Below, piece after piece: positions 6,100 to 13,897 of a DNA stretch of 19,715 bases. Below the pieces are notes generated by a model. That model searched no databases. It was not told the DNA's origin and worked only from the letters and a program-made list of their open reading frames with translations. Source of the DNA: Candidatus Aminicenantota bacterium (GTDB taxonomy: Bacteria > Acidobacteriota > UBA4820 > DSQY01); the NCBI GenBank assembly GCA_027365515.1, contig DAHXMK010000371.1, forward strand, positions 1 through 19,715, given 5' to 3'. The translations under genes were made by a program, and so were the position numbers. Position 1 is the first letter of the stretch. Every line of letters begins with the position of its first letter.

Positions 6100-8847
6100 G
6101 TGGCTACTGACTGGAAGACGAGCTTGAATCTGCCCCGGACGGAGTTCCCCATGAAGGCCAATCTCACTCAACGCGAGCCGGAGATGCTCGCCAAGTGGGA
6201 AAAGGAGGGGATTTACGGGAAGATTCAGGAAGCCAGAAAGAACGCCCCGCTGTTTTCTTTTCACGATGGGCCGCCTTACGCGAACGGCCACATCCACCTG
6301 GGCCATGCCCTCAATAAGATATTGAAGGATTTCGTGATCAAGTCCCGTTCGATGTCCGGCTACAGGGTCACCTACAGGCCGGGCTGGGATTGTCACGGCC
6401 TTCCCATCGAGCTGCAAATAGAGAAGGAGCAGGGGCGGAAGGTGAGGGAAATGGAAGTTCACGCCTTCCGAAAAGCATGCCGCGCCTACGCCGAGAAGTT
6501 CATCGAGGCCCAGAAGAAGGAGTTCATCCGGCTCGGAGTCTTCGGCGAGTGGCGGGAGCCTTACAAGACGATGGATTACGGCTACGAGGCGGCCATCGCC
6601 GGCTCCTTCATCAAGTGCTTCCAAAAGGGTTACGCCTATAAGGGGATGAAGTCGGTCCAGTGGTGCATCCACTGCGAAACCGCGCTCGCCGAGGCGGAGG
6701 TGGAGTATCAGGAACACACCTCACCGACCGTCCACGTCGCTTTTCCGCTTGCCGAAAAGCAGGACAAGAAGCTTCCGGAAGAGTTGCCGGCGGACTCGAA
6801 AGCGGTGATTTGGACGACGACTCCCTGGACTTTGCCGGCCAACCTGGCGATAGCCTTTCATCCAGACTTTGTTTACGTTGCCGTCAAATGCGGAAGCGGC
6901 CACTACATCGTCGCCGAAGCCCTGTTGGAATCTTTCCTGAAAGAGACCGGCCTCGAAGGAAAAGCCGTCGCCAAATTCAAGGGGGCGCAGCTTGAGGGGA
7001 TAAAGTTCCGCCATCCCTTTATCGAGAGGGATTCGGTGGGGATACTGGCCGCGTACGTCACGCCCGATACGGGCACCGGGTGCGTTCACACCGCGCCTGG
7101 ACACGGGCAGGAAGACTACATCTCTGGCGTGAAATACGGCCTGCCGATCCTTTCTCCCGTTGACGGCAAGGGCTGTTTCCTGAAAGAGGTTGACCGCTTC
7201 GCGGGCCAGAACGTTTTCGACGCCAACCCGAAAGTCATCGAACTCCTAAGAGAAAAAGGGGCGCTCCTTCATACCGGAACGCTGCGCCACTCCTATCCGC
7301 ACTGCTGGCGCTGCAAGAACCCTCTGATATTCAGGGCCACGAAGCAGTGGTTCATGAAAATGGAGCACGACGGCCTCAGAAAAAGGGCGCTCGAGGCGAT
7401 AGACTCGACGAAGTGGGTCCCGCCGTGGGGCAGGAACAGAATCTACAGCATGATAGAGAACCGGCCAGACTGGTGCGTTTCCAGGCAGAGAAGGTGGGGC
7501 GTTCCGATCACAATCGTCTCGTGCGCCTCGTGCGAGGAGTCGGTTAGGGAGAATGGATTCTTCGATGCCGTAGTCAAGGAGATTGCCGAGCGAGGGGCCG
7601 GGATATGGTGGGAGGGCGACGCTTCGCGATTCCTGCCGAACGGTTACGCTTGCAGGAAATGCGGCGGCACGCGGTTTACGCAGGAGACCGACATCCTCGA
7701 CGTTTGGTTCGATTCGGGGGTGAGCCACAGGGCGGTTCTGAACGACAAGAACCACCCTTGGCCGTCGGAAGTTTACCTCGAAGGGAGCGACCAGCACCGG
7801 GGATGGTTCCACACTTCGCTCCTGACCTCCCTCATGCTCGACGGCTCTCCTCCTTACAAGCAGGTCGTCACCCACGGGTTCGTCCTGGACGGCGAGGGCA
7901 AGGCGATGTCCAAGTCCATGGGCAACGTCATAGCGCCGGAAGAGGTGGTCAAAAAGACCGGGGCCGAAATTCTGAGGCTCTGGGTCAGCATGGTTGATTA
8001 CCGCGACGACGTGCGCTTTTCGTGGGAGCTTATCGGAAGAAATTCCGAAGCGTACCTGAAGATAAGAAACACGCTGCGCTACCTCCTCGGCAACCTTAGC
8101 GACTTTGACCCGGCGAGCGACAGCGTGAGTTTGGACAAGATGGGCGAGATGGACCGCTACATCATCATCCTTCTCGACAAGCTGATCGAAAAGGTGACAA
8201 AAGCCTACGACGAGATGGCCTTCCACGTCGTTTACCACGAGACCCTCCAATTCTGCGCCGTCACGCTGTCGGCTTTCTATCTGGACATCTTGAAAGACAG
8301 GCTTTACTGCTCGAAAGCGGCGTGGCCCGAAAGAAGGGCGGCGCAGACGGTGCTCTACCGTTGCGCAGATTCGCTTCTGCGCCTTCTCGCCCCCGTTCTT
8401 CCTTTCACGATGGAAGAGGCATGGGGACAACTTCCAGGGCGCGATTTTCCGTCCGTCCACATGGCGCTATTCCCGAAACCGGCGGGGCTTGATGACAACA
8501 GCCTGCCGGAAAAATGGGAAAGGTTGCGGGAAGTTCGCGACGTTGTCAACAAGGCGTTGGAGGAGGCCAGAAGGAGAGGCGAGATCGGGAAGTCACTTGA
8601 AGCGAAGGTGATCCTGAGAACCTCGGATGAAAAGACGGGGGCTCTTCTTGATTCATGCCGCGACATTCTTCCGGACCTGTTTATCGTCTCAGCCGTCGAA
8701 ATTCAAAAGGGGGAAGGCGGCGAAACGGCGGCGGAAGTGGTTTCGGCTCCGGGAGAAAAGTGCCAGCGCTGCTGGGTGGTTACGACGGAACCGGCGGCCG
8801 TTGAGGGAGGGCCCTTGTGCCCGCGCTGCGCTAGAGCCGTAAAATGA
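6100..8847 (+). CDS. ileS: Isoleucyl-tRNA synthetase
   Basis: The 915-residue class I aminoacyl-tRNA synthetase charges tRNA-Ile. The ATP-binding HIGH-type motif is HLGH (66-69, within PPYANGHIHLGHALNKI) and the KMSKS-type loop is KAMSKS (601-606). The large insert between them is the editing domain that clears mischarged valine. The protein ends in a zinc-ribbon with C888, C891, C907 and C910. Length and C-terminal zinc site fit the usual bacterial enzyme. The start is GTG with a near-perfect AAGGAGG (6088-6094). It leads a tight operon; its stop overlaps the lspA start by 4 bp (ATGA). The neighbour order ileS-lspA is seen in many Gram-negative bacteria. Confidence 0.97.
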   Translation: MATDWKTSLNLPRTEFPMKANLTQREPEMLAKWEKEGIYGKIQEARKNAPLFSFHDGPPYANGHIHLGHALNKILKDFVIKSRSMSGYRVTYRPGWDCHGLPIELQIEKEQGRKVREMEVHAFRKACRAYAEKFIEAQKKEFIRLGVFGEWREPYKTMDYGYEAAIAGSFIKCFQKGYAYKGMKSVQWCIHCETALAEAEVEYQEHTSPTVHVAFPLAEKQDKKLPEELPADSKAVIWTTTPWTLPANLAIAFHPDFVYVAVKCGSGHYIVAEALLESFLKETGLEGKAVAKFKGAQLEGIKFRHPFIERDSVGILAAYVTPDTGTGCVHTAPGHGQEDYISGVKYGLPILSPVDGKGCFLKEVDRFAGQNVFDANPKVIELLREKGALLHTGTLRHSYPHCWRCKNPLIFRATKQWFMKMEHDGLRKRALEAIDSTKWVPPWGRNRIYSMIENRPDWCVSRQRRWGVPITIVSCASCEESVRENGFFDAVVKEIAERGAGIWWEGDASRFLPNGYACRKCGGTRFTQETDILDVWFDSGVSHRAVLNDKNHPWPSEVYLEGSDQHRGWFHTSLLTSLMLDGSPPYKQVVTHGFVLDGEGKAMSKSMGNVIAPEEVVKKTGAEILRLWVSMVDYRDDVRFSWELIGRNSEAYLKIRNTLRYLLGNLSDFDPASDSVSLDKMGEMDRYIIILLDKLIEKVTKAYDEMAFHVVYHETLQFCAVTLSAFYLDILKDRLYCSKAAWPERRAAQTVLYRCADSLLRLLAPVLPFTMEEAWGQLPGRDFPSVHMALFPKPAGLDDNSLPEKWERLREVRDVVNKALEEARRRGEIGKSLEAKVILRTSDEKTGALLDSCRDILPDLFIVSAVEIQKGEGGETAAEVVSAPGEKCQRCWVVTTEPAAVEGGPLCPRCARAVK

Positions 8848-9344
8848 GACGGTGGCCTTATCTTGCGATTTCTGCGGCGGTCGTCATCCTGGATCAGGCG
8901 ACGAAGGCGCTGGTCGTCGCATCGGTGCCAAATGGAGAATCCAAGCCCGTCTTTTCGTGGTTCGCCATCGTCCACTGGCTGAACACGGGAGGCTTATGGG
9001 GCAGCCTTCAGGAACTCTCTCCGGTTCCAAGGATGGCCATCTTCTTCGTTCTGCCTCTGTTGGGACTCGGCCTGCTCGCTTACCTCTTCATTAAGGCAAA
9101 GGGGCGGCTGGAGCTTGTCCTGATAAGCGCGATACTCGGAGGCGCGCTCGGCAACCTCGCCGACAGGGTAAGGCTTGGGGCCGTGGTGGACTTTCTTTAC
9201 TTCCATCTCCCTTCGGGAAAATGGGGCTGGCCGGCCTTCAACGTCGCCGACGCATGCCTCTCCACCGGAATAATTCTGCTTGTCGCTCTTGGCCTCTTTT
9301 CAAAAGAGGACGGGAAGGGAAAAAATGCACCCGATCCTGTTTGA
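8844..9344 (+). CDS. lspA: Lipoprotein signal peptidase (signal peptidase II)
   Basis: This 166-residue inner-membrane aspartic protease cleaves signal peptides from diacylglyceryl-modified prolipoproteins. Four hydrophobic segments are visible. Family motifs are DQATK (17-21), NTGG (47-50), GALGNLADR (100-108), VVDF with D116, and FNVAD with D136; D116 and D136 are the expected catalytic pair. The central motif reads NTGGLWG where NTGAAFG is usual, a mild variation. The start ATG overlaps the ileS stop (ATGA), and the last 20 bp overlap lgt, which encodes the preceding step of the same pathway. Confidence 0.93.
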   Translation: MRRWPYLAISAAVVILDQATKALVVASVPNGESKPVFSWFAIVHWLNTGGLWGSLQELSPVPRMAIFFVLPLLGLGLLAYLFIKAKGRLELVLISAILGGALGNLADRVRLGAVVDFLYFHLPSGKWGWPAFNVADACLSTGIILLVALGLFSKEDGKGKNAPDPV

Positions 9345-10107
9345 AGTTTTCGGTTTTCCAATAGGAACCTACGGCGTGATTCTCGCTTTCGGCGCCATGA
9401 TGGCCTTGTGGCTCGCGCGCATTCTGTCGCCAAGGGCCGGGCTCGACGCCGAAAAGCTGACCGATCTTTTCATTTACGCGCTCCTGGCTTCGTTCGTCGG
9501 GGCGAAGATCGCCCTGATCTTGGGCGATTTCAGTGAATTCGCGGACCATCCGGTCCGCTTCATGATTGAAAACCTCCGCTCCTTCGGGGCCTTTTACGGC
9601 GGCTTCATCGGCGGCGTGGCCGTCGGCTTGTGGTACATTAGGAAGGCAAAGATTCCGTTTTGGAGCGCCGCCGACGTGGCGGGAGTCGCACTGCCGCTGG
9701 CCCAGGCGATCGGCCGATGGGGCTGTTTCTTCGCCGGCTGCTGCTATGGGAAGCCGACGACGCTGCCGTGGGGCCTCGTTTTCCCAGCCGTGGACATTTG
9801 CAGCAATGGGACGCGCATCCATCCCTGGCCGGTCTATGAAAGCCTGGCCGATTTCGCCATCTTCGGCTTCCTCTTCTGGCTTTTTCAGAAGCGCCGCTCT
9901 TTTGACGGAAAGATATTCCTCTCTTACGTCCTTTTGTACGCCACGGCGCGCGGCATCCTCGAATTTTGGCGGGGAGACGTCGTCCGAGGGCTCTATTTCG
10001 GAGGCCGCGTCTCCCTTTCGCAGATTGTTGCCGTTTTTGCCATCGTGGCGGCCGTTGCGGCATGGGCCTTCCTAAAACGCAAGACCGGCAAGGAAGCAAA
10101 TGGATGA
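9325..10107 (+). CDS. lgt: Phosphatidylglycerol:prolipoprotein diacylglyceryl transferase
   Basis: This 260-residue multi-pass membrane enzyme transfers diacylglycerol to the lipobox cysteine, the first step of lipoprotein maturation. The signature GRWGCFFAGCCYGKPT starts at G130, with YGGFIGG at 91-97 and a conserved ATARGILEF near 206-214. The GCCYG form of the signature, in place of the enterobacterial GRxGNFxNxE, is one I associate with delta-proteobacterial and related lineages. ATG 9325 is chosen over an in-frame TTG at 9280 because HPILFEVFGFPIGTYG is the normal family start and an AG-rich ribosome binding site (GGAAGGGA) precedes it. It overlaps lspA by 20 bp and the next gene by 8 bp. 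Confidence 0.93.
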   Translation: MHPILFEVFGFPIGTYGVILAFGAMMALWLARILSPRAGLDAEKLTDLFIYALLASFVGAKIALILGDFSEFADHPVRFMIENLRSFGAFYGGFIGGVAVGLWYIRKAKIPFWSAADVAGVALPLAQAIGRWGCFFAGCCYGKPTTLPWGLVFPAVDICSNGTRIHPWPVYESLADFAIFGFLFWLFQKRRSFDGKIFLSYVLLYATARGILEFWRGDVVRGLYFGGRVSLSQIVAVFAIVAAVAAWAFLKRKTGKEANG

Positions 10108-11044
10108 GCGGATCGTCGTCCTATTTTCCGAGCCCGGCCGGAGGCTCGATGCCGCTCTGGCGCGCGAACTTGGCGGCCGTGGCATAACGCGGTCGCGGAT
10201 AAGCCGGCTTCTGGATGAAGGCAGGATAACGCTCAACGGGCGCAAGGCGCGCGCCTCGGAGCCGGTCGCCGCGGGCCAGGAGGCCGTCATCATGATGCCT
10301 CCGGAGCCTCCCGCTCTGCCACTCCCATCCGCTATTGCGTTGAAAGTCCTGTACGAGGACGACCATTGCGTAGTCATAGACAAGCCCGCGGGCATGGTCA
10401 CCCACCCGGCGAAGGGCCATTGGGAAGGCACGGTCGTCAATGCGCTGGTCGGAGCAAAGCTTCCCCTCTCGCCTGGCTACGAGGCGGGGCGCCCGGGGAT
10501 CATCCACCGGCTCGACAAGGAGACATCCGGGCTCCTATTGATAGCCAAGAGCGAATCGGCGCAGGCTTTCCTCTCCAGCCAGTTCGCCTCAAGGAGCGTC
10601 AAGAAAATCTATACGGCGCTTGCCTGGGGCCACTTCAATGATGATTTCATTCCCGTGGACGCCCCGATAGGCAGGGATTCTCGAAACAGGAAGAAGATGG
10701 CGGTCAAGACGGGAGGGCGGCCGTCGCGAACCGACATCAAGGTAATGGAGAGGCTTCCCTTTACCACTCTCATCGAGGCGCGGCTGCTGACGGGAAGAAC
10801 TCACCAGATCAGGGTTCATCTCGCCCACCTGCACCACCCGGTTGTCGGAGACACGCTTTACGGCGGCAGGATCGAGCGGGGCATCCCCTCCGTCAAGCTG
10901 CGGCAGGTGGTGGCTTCTCTCGGCAGGTTTCTGTTGCACGCGGGGTGGCTTGAATTTCAGAGTCCTTCGGGTAAAATGGTTTCAGTGGAGTCACCGTTGC
11001 CCGATGAGTTTGTATCCGTCCTGGAGGCGTTCCGCAATGGATAA
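10100..11044 (+). CDS. RluA/RluD-family pseudouridine synthase with S4 domain
   Basis: The 314-residue RNA-modifying enzyme has an N-terminal S4 RNA-binding domain (about 14-62, RLDAALARELGG...ITRSRISRLLDEGRITLNG) followed by the pseudouridine synthase core. IDKPAGMVTHP lies at 93-103, HRLDKETSG contains the catalytic aspartate D139, and LLTGRTHQIRVHLAHL is the family's RTHQIRVH signature. The family isomerises uridines in 23S rRNA or other RNAs; the exact target cannot be read from sequence. The position right after lspA/lgt resembles the lspA-ylyB arrangement of Bacillus. It overlaps lgt (8 bp) and the next gene (8 bp). Confidence 0.9.
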   Translation: MDERIVVLFSEPGRRLDAALARELGGRGITRSRISRLLDEGRITLNGRKARASEPVAAGQEAVIMMPPEPPALPLPSAIALKVLYEDDHCVVIDKPAGMVTHPAKGHWEGTVVNALVGAKLPLSPGYEAGRPGIIHRLDKETSGLLLIAKSESAQAFLSSQFASRSVKKIYTALAWGHFNDDFIPVDAPIGRDSRNRKKMAVKTGGRPSRTDIKVMERLPFTTLIEARLLTGRTHQIRVHLAHLHHPVVGDTLYGGRIERGIPSVKLRQVVASLGRFLLHAGWLEFQSPSGKMVSVESPLPDEFVSVLEAFRNG

Positions 11045-11897
11045 AGCTTTCGCGCTTTATGGCTGCGGAAAGGCTGGAATTTCGGTTGCGCTTGCGCTCA
11101 AGGGCGCCGGATGGAGCGTAGCCGGATGCGGTTCAAGAAGCACCGCCTCGGCCGAAGCTGGGGCTCAGTGGCTCGCCTGCCCTCTGCTCAAGGGCCCGGA
11201 GGAACTTCCCGCCGGCATACCCCTGATGATCGGCGTGCCTGAGCAGGCGCTTGGGGAAGTTGACCACGAAATCGCCTCCAGGGACCAGGCTATCCAAGGG
11301 CGCATAGTATTTCACTTGAGCGGGGCGGTGCCGTCCCGCCTCCTGACCCGCTGCCGGATGAAAGGGGCGAGCGTCGGCTCGCTTCATCCCCTGATGATAC
11401 TTCCAGACCCGCTCGCAGGGGCGCTCGCGCTGCGCTCGGCGACTTTCGCGATCGAAGGGCGGCCGGAGGCTTTGGCCGTAATCCGTTCGATGGCTCTTGC
11501 GATATCCGGGAAGTGCATCGCCCTTTCCCCCCACAGCAAGACACTTTACCACGCGGCGGCGGTGACGGCGGCCAACCACCTGGTCGCGCTTCTGTGGGAA
11601 AGCCAAACGCTTCTTGCCAGGGCCGGAGTCAGGCCCGAAGAGGCGTTGCCGGCCTTTCAGGCGCTTGTCGAGGGGACGGTCAAGAACATCTACTCGTCAG
11701 GCCCGGTCGCCTCATTGACCGGACCGGTGGAGAGAGGGGACGCGACGATGGTTAAGAACCACCTCTCGGCTCTCAAGAGATGGCCTGACAGCAGGGAGCG
11801 TTACAGGGTCATGGCTCTGGCGGCTTTATCATTGGCCCGCCGCCGCCATCCGGAGCGGTACATGGACTACGATGCCCTTGAAAAGCTTCTCTCTTAG
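11037..11897 (+). CDS. Rossmann-fold and DUF2520 domain-containing protein
   Basis: The 286-residue protein starts with a dinucleotide-binding strand-loop-helix (YGCGKAG, glycines at 9-14), followed by an NADP-oxidoreductase-like domain with the conserved GSLHPLM segment. A helical C-terminal domain contains TLYHAAAVTAANHLVALL and LTGPVERGDATMVKNHL, which are hallmarks of the DUF2520 family. The biochemical role is unknown; relatives look like 6-phosphogluconate or ketopantoate dehydrogenase-type enzymes. ATG 11037 is chosen because GGAGG (11023-11027) precedes it and it starts the Rossmann fold; it overlaps the previous gene by 8 bp. It is the last member of the tightly overlapping ileS operon. 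The next gene begins 38 bp later. Confidence 0.85.
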   Translation: MDKAFALYGCGKAGISVALALKGAGWSVAGCGSRSTASAEAGAQWLACPLLKGPEELPAGIPLMIGVPEQALGEVDHEIASRDQAIQGRIVFHLSGAVPSRLLTRCRMKGASVGSLHPLMILPDPLAGALALRSATFAIEGRPEALAVIRSMALAISGKCIALSPHSKTLYHAAAVTAANHLVALLWESQTLLARAGVRPEEALPAFQALVEGTVKNIYSSGPVASLTGPVERGDATMVKNHLSALKRWPDSRERYRVMALAALSLARRRHPERYMDYDALEKLLS

Positions 11898-11935
11898 TGC
11901 GACTATAGCGCTTCGTGACGGCCCTGGAGGGGCGG

Positions 11936-13060
11936 ATGGCATTTTTTAACTACGCGACGATGCAGATGGCCGCCAAGGTCGTATATTACGGCCCGGGATT
12001 ATGCGGCAAGACGACGAACCTCCAATACATTTACAACAAGACGGCGCCGCGTTCCAGAGGAGAGATGGTCTCCCTTGAGACCGAGTCCGACCGCACCTTG
12101 TTTTTCGACCTTCTTCCGTTGGAGGTCGGGGTCATCGCCGGCTTCAGGACGCGGTTCCAGCTTTATACAGTTCCGGGGCAGGTCTTCTACGGCGAGACCA
12201 GGCGCATGGTGCTGAAGGGGGTGGACGGAGTGGTTTTCGTCGCGGACAGCCAGATACCGGTGCTGGACGCGAACCTCGAAAGCCTTCGGGACCTTGAGCA
12301 CAACCTGTCGGAGATGGGGCTCTCGCTCGACCAGATTCCGATCGTCATGCAGTACAACAAGCGCGACCTGCCGAGCGTGCTTCCGGTGGACGTCATGCAG
12401 AAGGCGCTCAACCCGAAGGGCTGGCCATATGTCGAGGCCTCCGCCATTAAGGGCGCGGGGGTCTTTGATACTTTGAAAGGAATATCAAGGCTGACGCTCG
12501 CCCAGTTGACCTCGAAACTCATTCGCCCTTCCGAACCGGGGGCGCGAGTAGTGGATGCAGGCCAGGTCAACATTCCGGAAGAAGAACCGCAGCCGCTTCA
12601 GACCAAACCCGTTGAGGCGGCGGCGCCTCAGGCGCCAGTCCCCGAAATCGAATTCGCGACTCAAAAGACCGAACAGAGCGATCAGGAACTCGCCCAGACG
12701 GCGCCGAAGGTCAGGACCGTCGCCACCGCCTCGGGGCGCGTGGCCACTGAGCTTGACAGGATACGCGAAAGTCTTTTGGGGCCCATCCTCGCTCCGCCGC
12801 GGCCGAAGGTGAAAGACCTCGGGCCGGCGATTGAAGACCTGAAGCGTATAGGCGCCTCTCTCCTTCCGGAAGCCCAGCAGATCGAGGTTTTGTTGCCTGA
12901 AAACGTCGTGAAGGAGCTTGCCTCGCTCGAAATCAGGGTCAGGGCGCGCTCGACTAGAGGACTTAACGGCGAGGCGAACTTTAAAGTCGAACAATCCCGC
13001 TTGGCGAAGACGGGGGAGGGATGGGTTTTGAAGCTTGCCATCGTCCCTAAAAAATCTTGA
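11936..13060 (+). CDS. mglA: MglA-type Ras-like GTPase with long C-terminal extension
   Basis: Residues 1-197 are a complete MglA, the polarity-determining small GTPase of gliding bacteria. It begins MAFFNYATMQMAAKVVYYGPG and has the P-loop GPGLCGKT (19-26), switch I with T54 in SDRTLFFD, switch II TVPGQVFY with Q82, NKRD (141-144) and SAIK (169-172). G21, T54 and Q82 fall at the same positions I recall for Myxococcus MglA. Known MglA stops near 195 residues; this protein runs to 374. The extension is a Pro/Glu/Gln-rich linker (about 198-265), a predicted helical stretch (about 270-310) and a probably beta-rich end (about 315-371). No MglB partner is in the window. ATG 11936 is preferred to a GTG at 11915 because it matches the MglA start and follows GGAGGGG. 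It may be co-transcribed with the ileS operon. Confidence 0.88.
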   Translation: MAFFNYATMQMAAKVVYYGPGLCGKTTNLQYIYNKTAPRSRGEMVSLETESDRTLFFDLLPLEVGVIAGFRTRFQLYTVPGQVFYGETRRMVLKGVDGVVFVADSQIPVLDANLESLRDLEHNLSEMGLSLDQIPIVMQYNKRDLPSVLPVDVMQKALNPKGWPYVEASAIKGAGVFDTLKGISRLTLAQLTSKLIRPSEPGARVVDAGQVNIPEEEPQPLQTKPVEAAAPQAPVPEIEFATQKTEQSDQELAQTAPKVRTVATASGRVATELDRIRESLLGPILAPPRPKVKDLGPAIEDLKRIGASLLPEAQQIEVLLPENVVKELASLEIRVRARSTRGLNGEANFKVEQSRLAKTGEGWVLKLAIVPKKS

Positions 13061-13460
13061 AACGCTTCTTGCCCTTCGCCCCCTCTTCCAGGGCGATAAT
13101 TCTCTCGGACAACCCCTGAACGGCGTTGTGGAGTTTCTGGTTTTCCTGCACCAGGGTCTCGAAAACCTCCAAAAGAAGGTCTATGTCCTTGCGCAAAAGG
13201 ACCGGATCCTTGTCGGAAACTAAAGCGGCCTTCACATCGCGAAGCGAGCGCCCCTGTTCATGAACCAGTGTATGGATGTACTTTAATTTTTCCGCGTCCT
13301 GCGGCCTGAAGCGCCTATGGCCGCCGGCCGTCTTCAAGACTTGAAGGTAGCTGCCGAACTCCTTCTCGTAAAAGCGAATCGTGCTTGAAGGAATTCCAAG
13401 CTGATCAGAGACATCGCCGATGCTTAAGGTTTGCTCTGCTTTTTTGACCTGCTCGCTCAT
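13047..13460 (-). CDS. MerR-family transcriptional regulator
   Basis: The 137-residue protein has an N-terminal MerR winged helix-turn-helix: SIGDVSDQLGIPSSTIRFYEKEF (about 13-35) followed by the wing motif GGHRRFRPQD (46-55). It ends in a long helix (about 88-125) suited to coiled-coil dimerisation and a short basic tail. There is no Cys-rich or large effector domain, so the inducer is unknown. The ATG at 13460-13458 is chosen over one at 13487 because GTGAGGT gives it a ribosome binding site and the likely promoter would start transcription about where the upstream ATG lies. Its 3' end overlaps the 3' end of the MglA gene by 14 bp, tail to tail. Confidence 0.85.
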   Translation of the reverse strand: MSEQVKKAEQTLSIGDVSDQLGIPSSTIRFYEKEFGSYLQVLKTAGGHRRFRPQDAEKLKYIHTLVHEQGRSLRDVKAALVSDKDPVLLRKDIDLLLEVFETLVQENQKLHNAVQGLSERIIALEEGAKGKKRFKIF

Positions 13461-13492
13461 GGCAACCTCACTCGAACTTTCATCCAAACTAT

Positions 13493-13521
13493 ATGATAAA
13501 ACTATGGTTGTGAAACTTCAA
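13493..13521 (-). promoter_or_regulatory. Sigma70-type promoter for the MerR-family gene
   Basis: On the minus strand TTGAAG (13521-13516) and TATCAT (13498-13493) are separated by 17 bp, giving a start site near 13486 and a leader of about 25 nt. A direct repeat of AAACTAT (13486-13492 and 13499-13505) overlaps the -10 and could be a regulator site. The 17-bp spacer is unlike the 19-20 bp spacer of promoters that MerR proteins activate by twisting DNA. Confidence 0.5.
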
Positions 13522-13828
13522 CTCCTAATGGCACCATTCTGGTAACTAGAGGACCTGGCCGCCGCACCGCGAAAATCGTGAGGTGGAGGCAAGATCATTC
13601 GTCCAAGATGAATGTTTGGCCGGTCTGCCCCGCCAAGATGCAGGCAAGCTGGAACAAATCGGTTGTAATTTTAGTGAGGATGATACCGTTTCGTTGACTT
13701 GGATGGTGTCCATGGGCCGCAAGCTTGAAATTTTTGCAGCCTTTTTTGGCTCATCGGCCTGTTTGTCGTTCGGGACTGGCGCCGCCGCCCAGGCCAAATC
13801 GGCTCGCCGCCGGGTTGAGAGGCTACGG
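13522..13828 (+). other. Intergenic stretch with no convincing gene
   Basis: About 300 bp between the MerR promoter and the region after the amidase gene. Frames are open on both strands but none has a good ribosome binding site or a recognisable product. The plus frame 13583-13840 (GTG start) contains, from Met at about 13703 or 13712, a signal-peptide-like run (MGRKLEIFAAFFG, then a small-residue AAAQA) but stops only about 15 residues later. It could be a remnant of an exported protein or chance. A 5-bp stem (GGCTA/TAGCC, 13821-13834) is present without a T-run. Composition looks less coding-like than in the neighbours. Confidence 0.4.
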
Positions 13829-13897
13829 TTAGCCAGATAGGTCTTTCTGGAAGGCCAAATTGACCTGGACCACGGCAAAAGTGCAACCATCCGTCAT
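13829..13897 (-). CDS. Possible 22-codon ORF coupled to the amidase stop
   Basis: The minus-strand ATG at 13897-13895 overlaps the amidase stop codon as ATGA and opens a 22-residue frame (MTDGCTFAVVQVNLAFQ...) ending in TAA. ATGA overlaps are the rule between real genes in this cluster, so this could be a small protein or the decayed start of a former operon member. No own ribosome binding site is visible beyond the upstream coding sequence, and I recognise no homology. Confidence 0.2.
   Translation of the reverse strand: MTDGCTFAVVQVNLAFQKDLSG

Noticed and set aside
7246..8460. 404-codon minus frame inside ileS
   Set aside because: Antisense shadow of ileS, which carries the HLGH and KMSKS motifs and the zinc site.
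11878..11909. Promoter (TTGAAA ... TATAGC) before the MglA gene
   Set aside because: The spacer is 20 bp and the -10 is poor when the spacing is corrected, so I did not call it; read-through from the ileS operon is as likely.
13546..13890. 114-codon minus frame after the amidase
   Set aside because: No ribosome binding site, Ser/Arg-rich random-looking composition and no recognisable motif.
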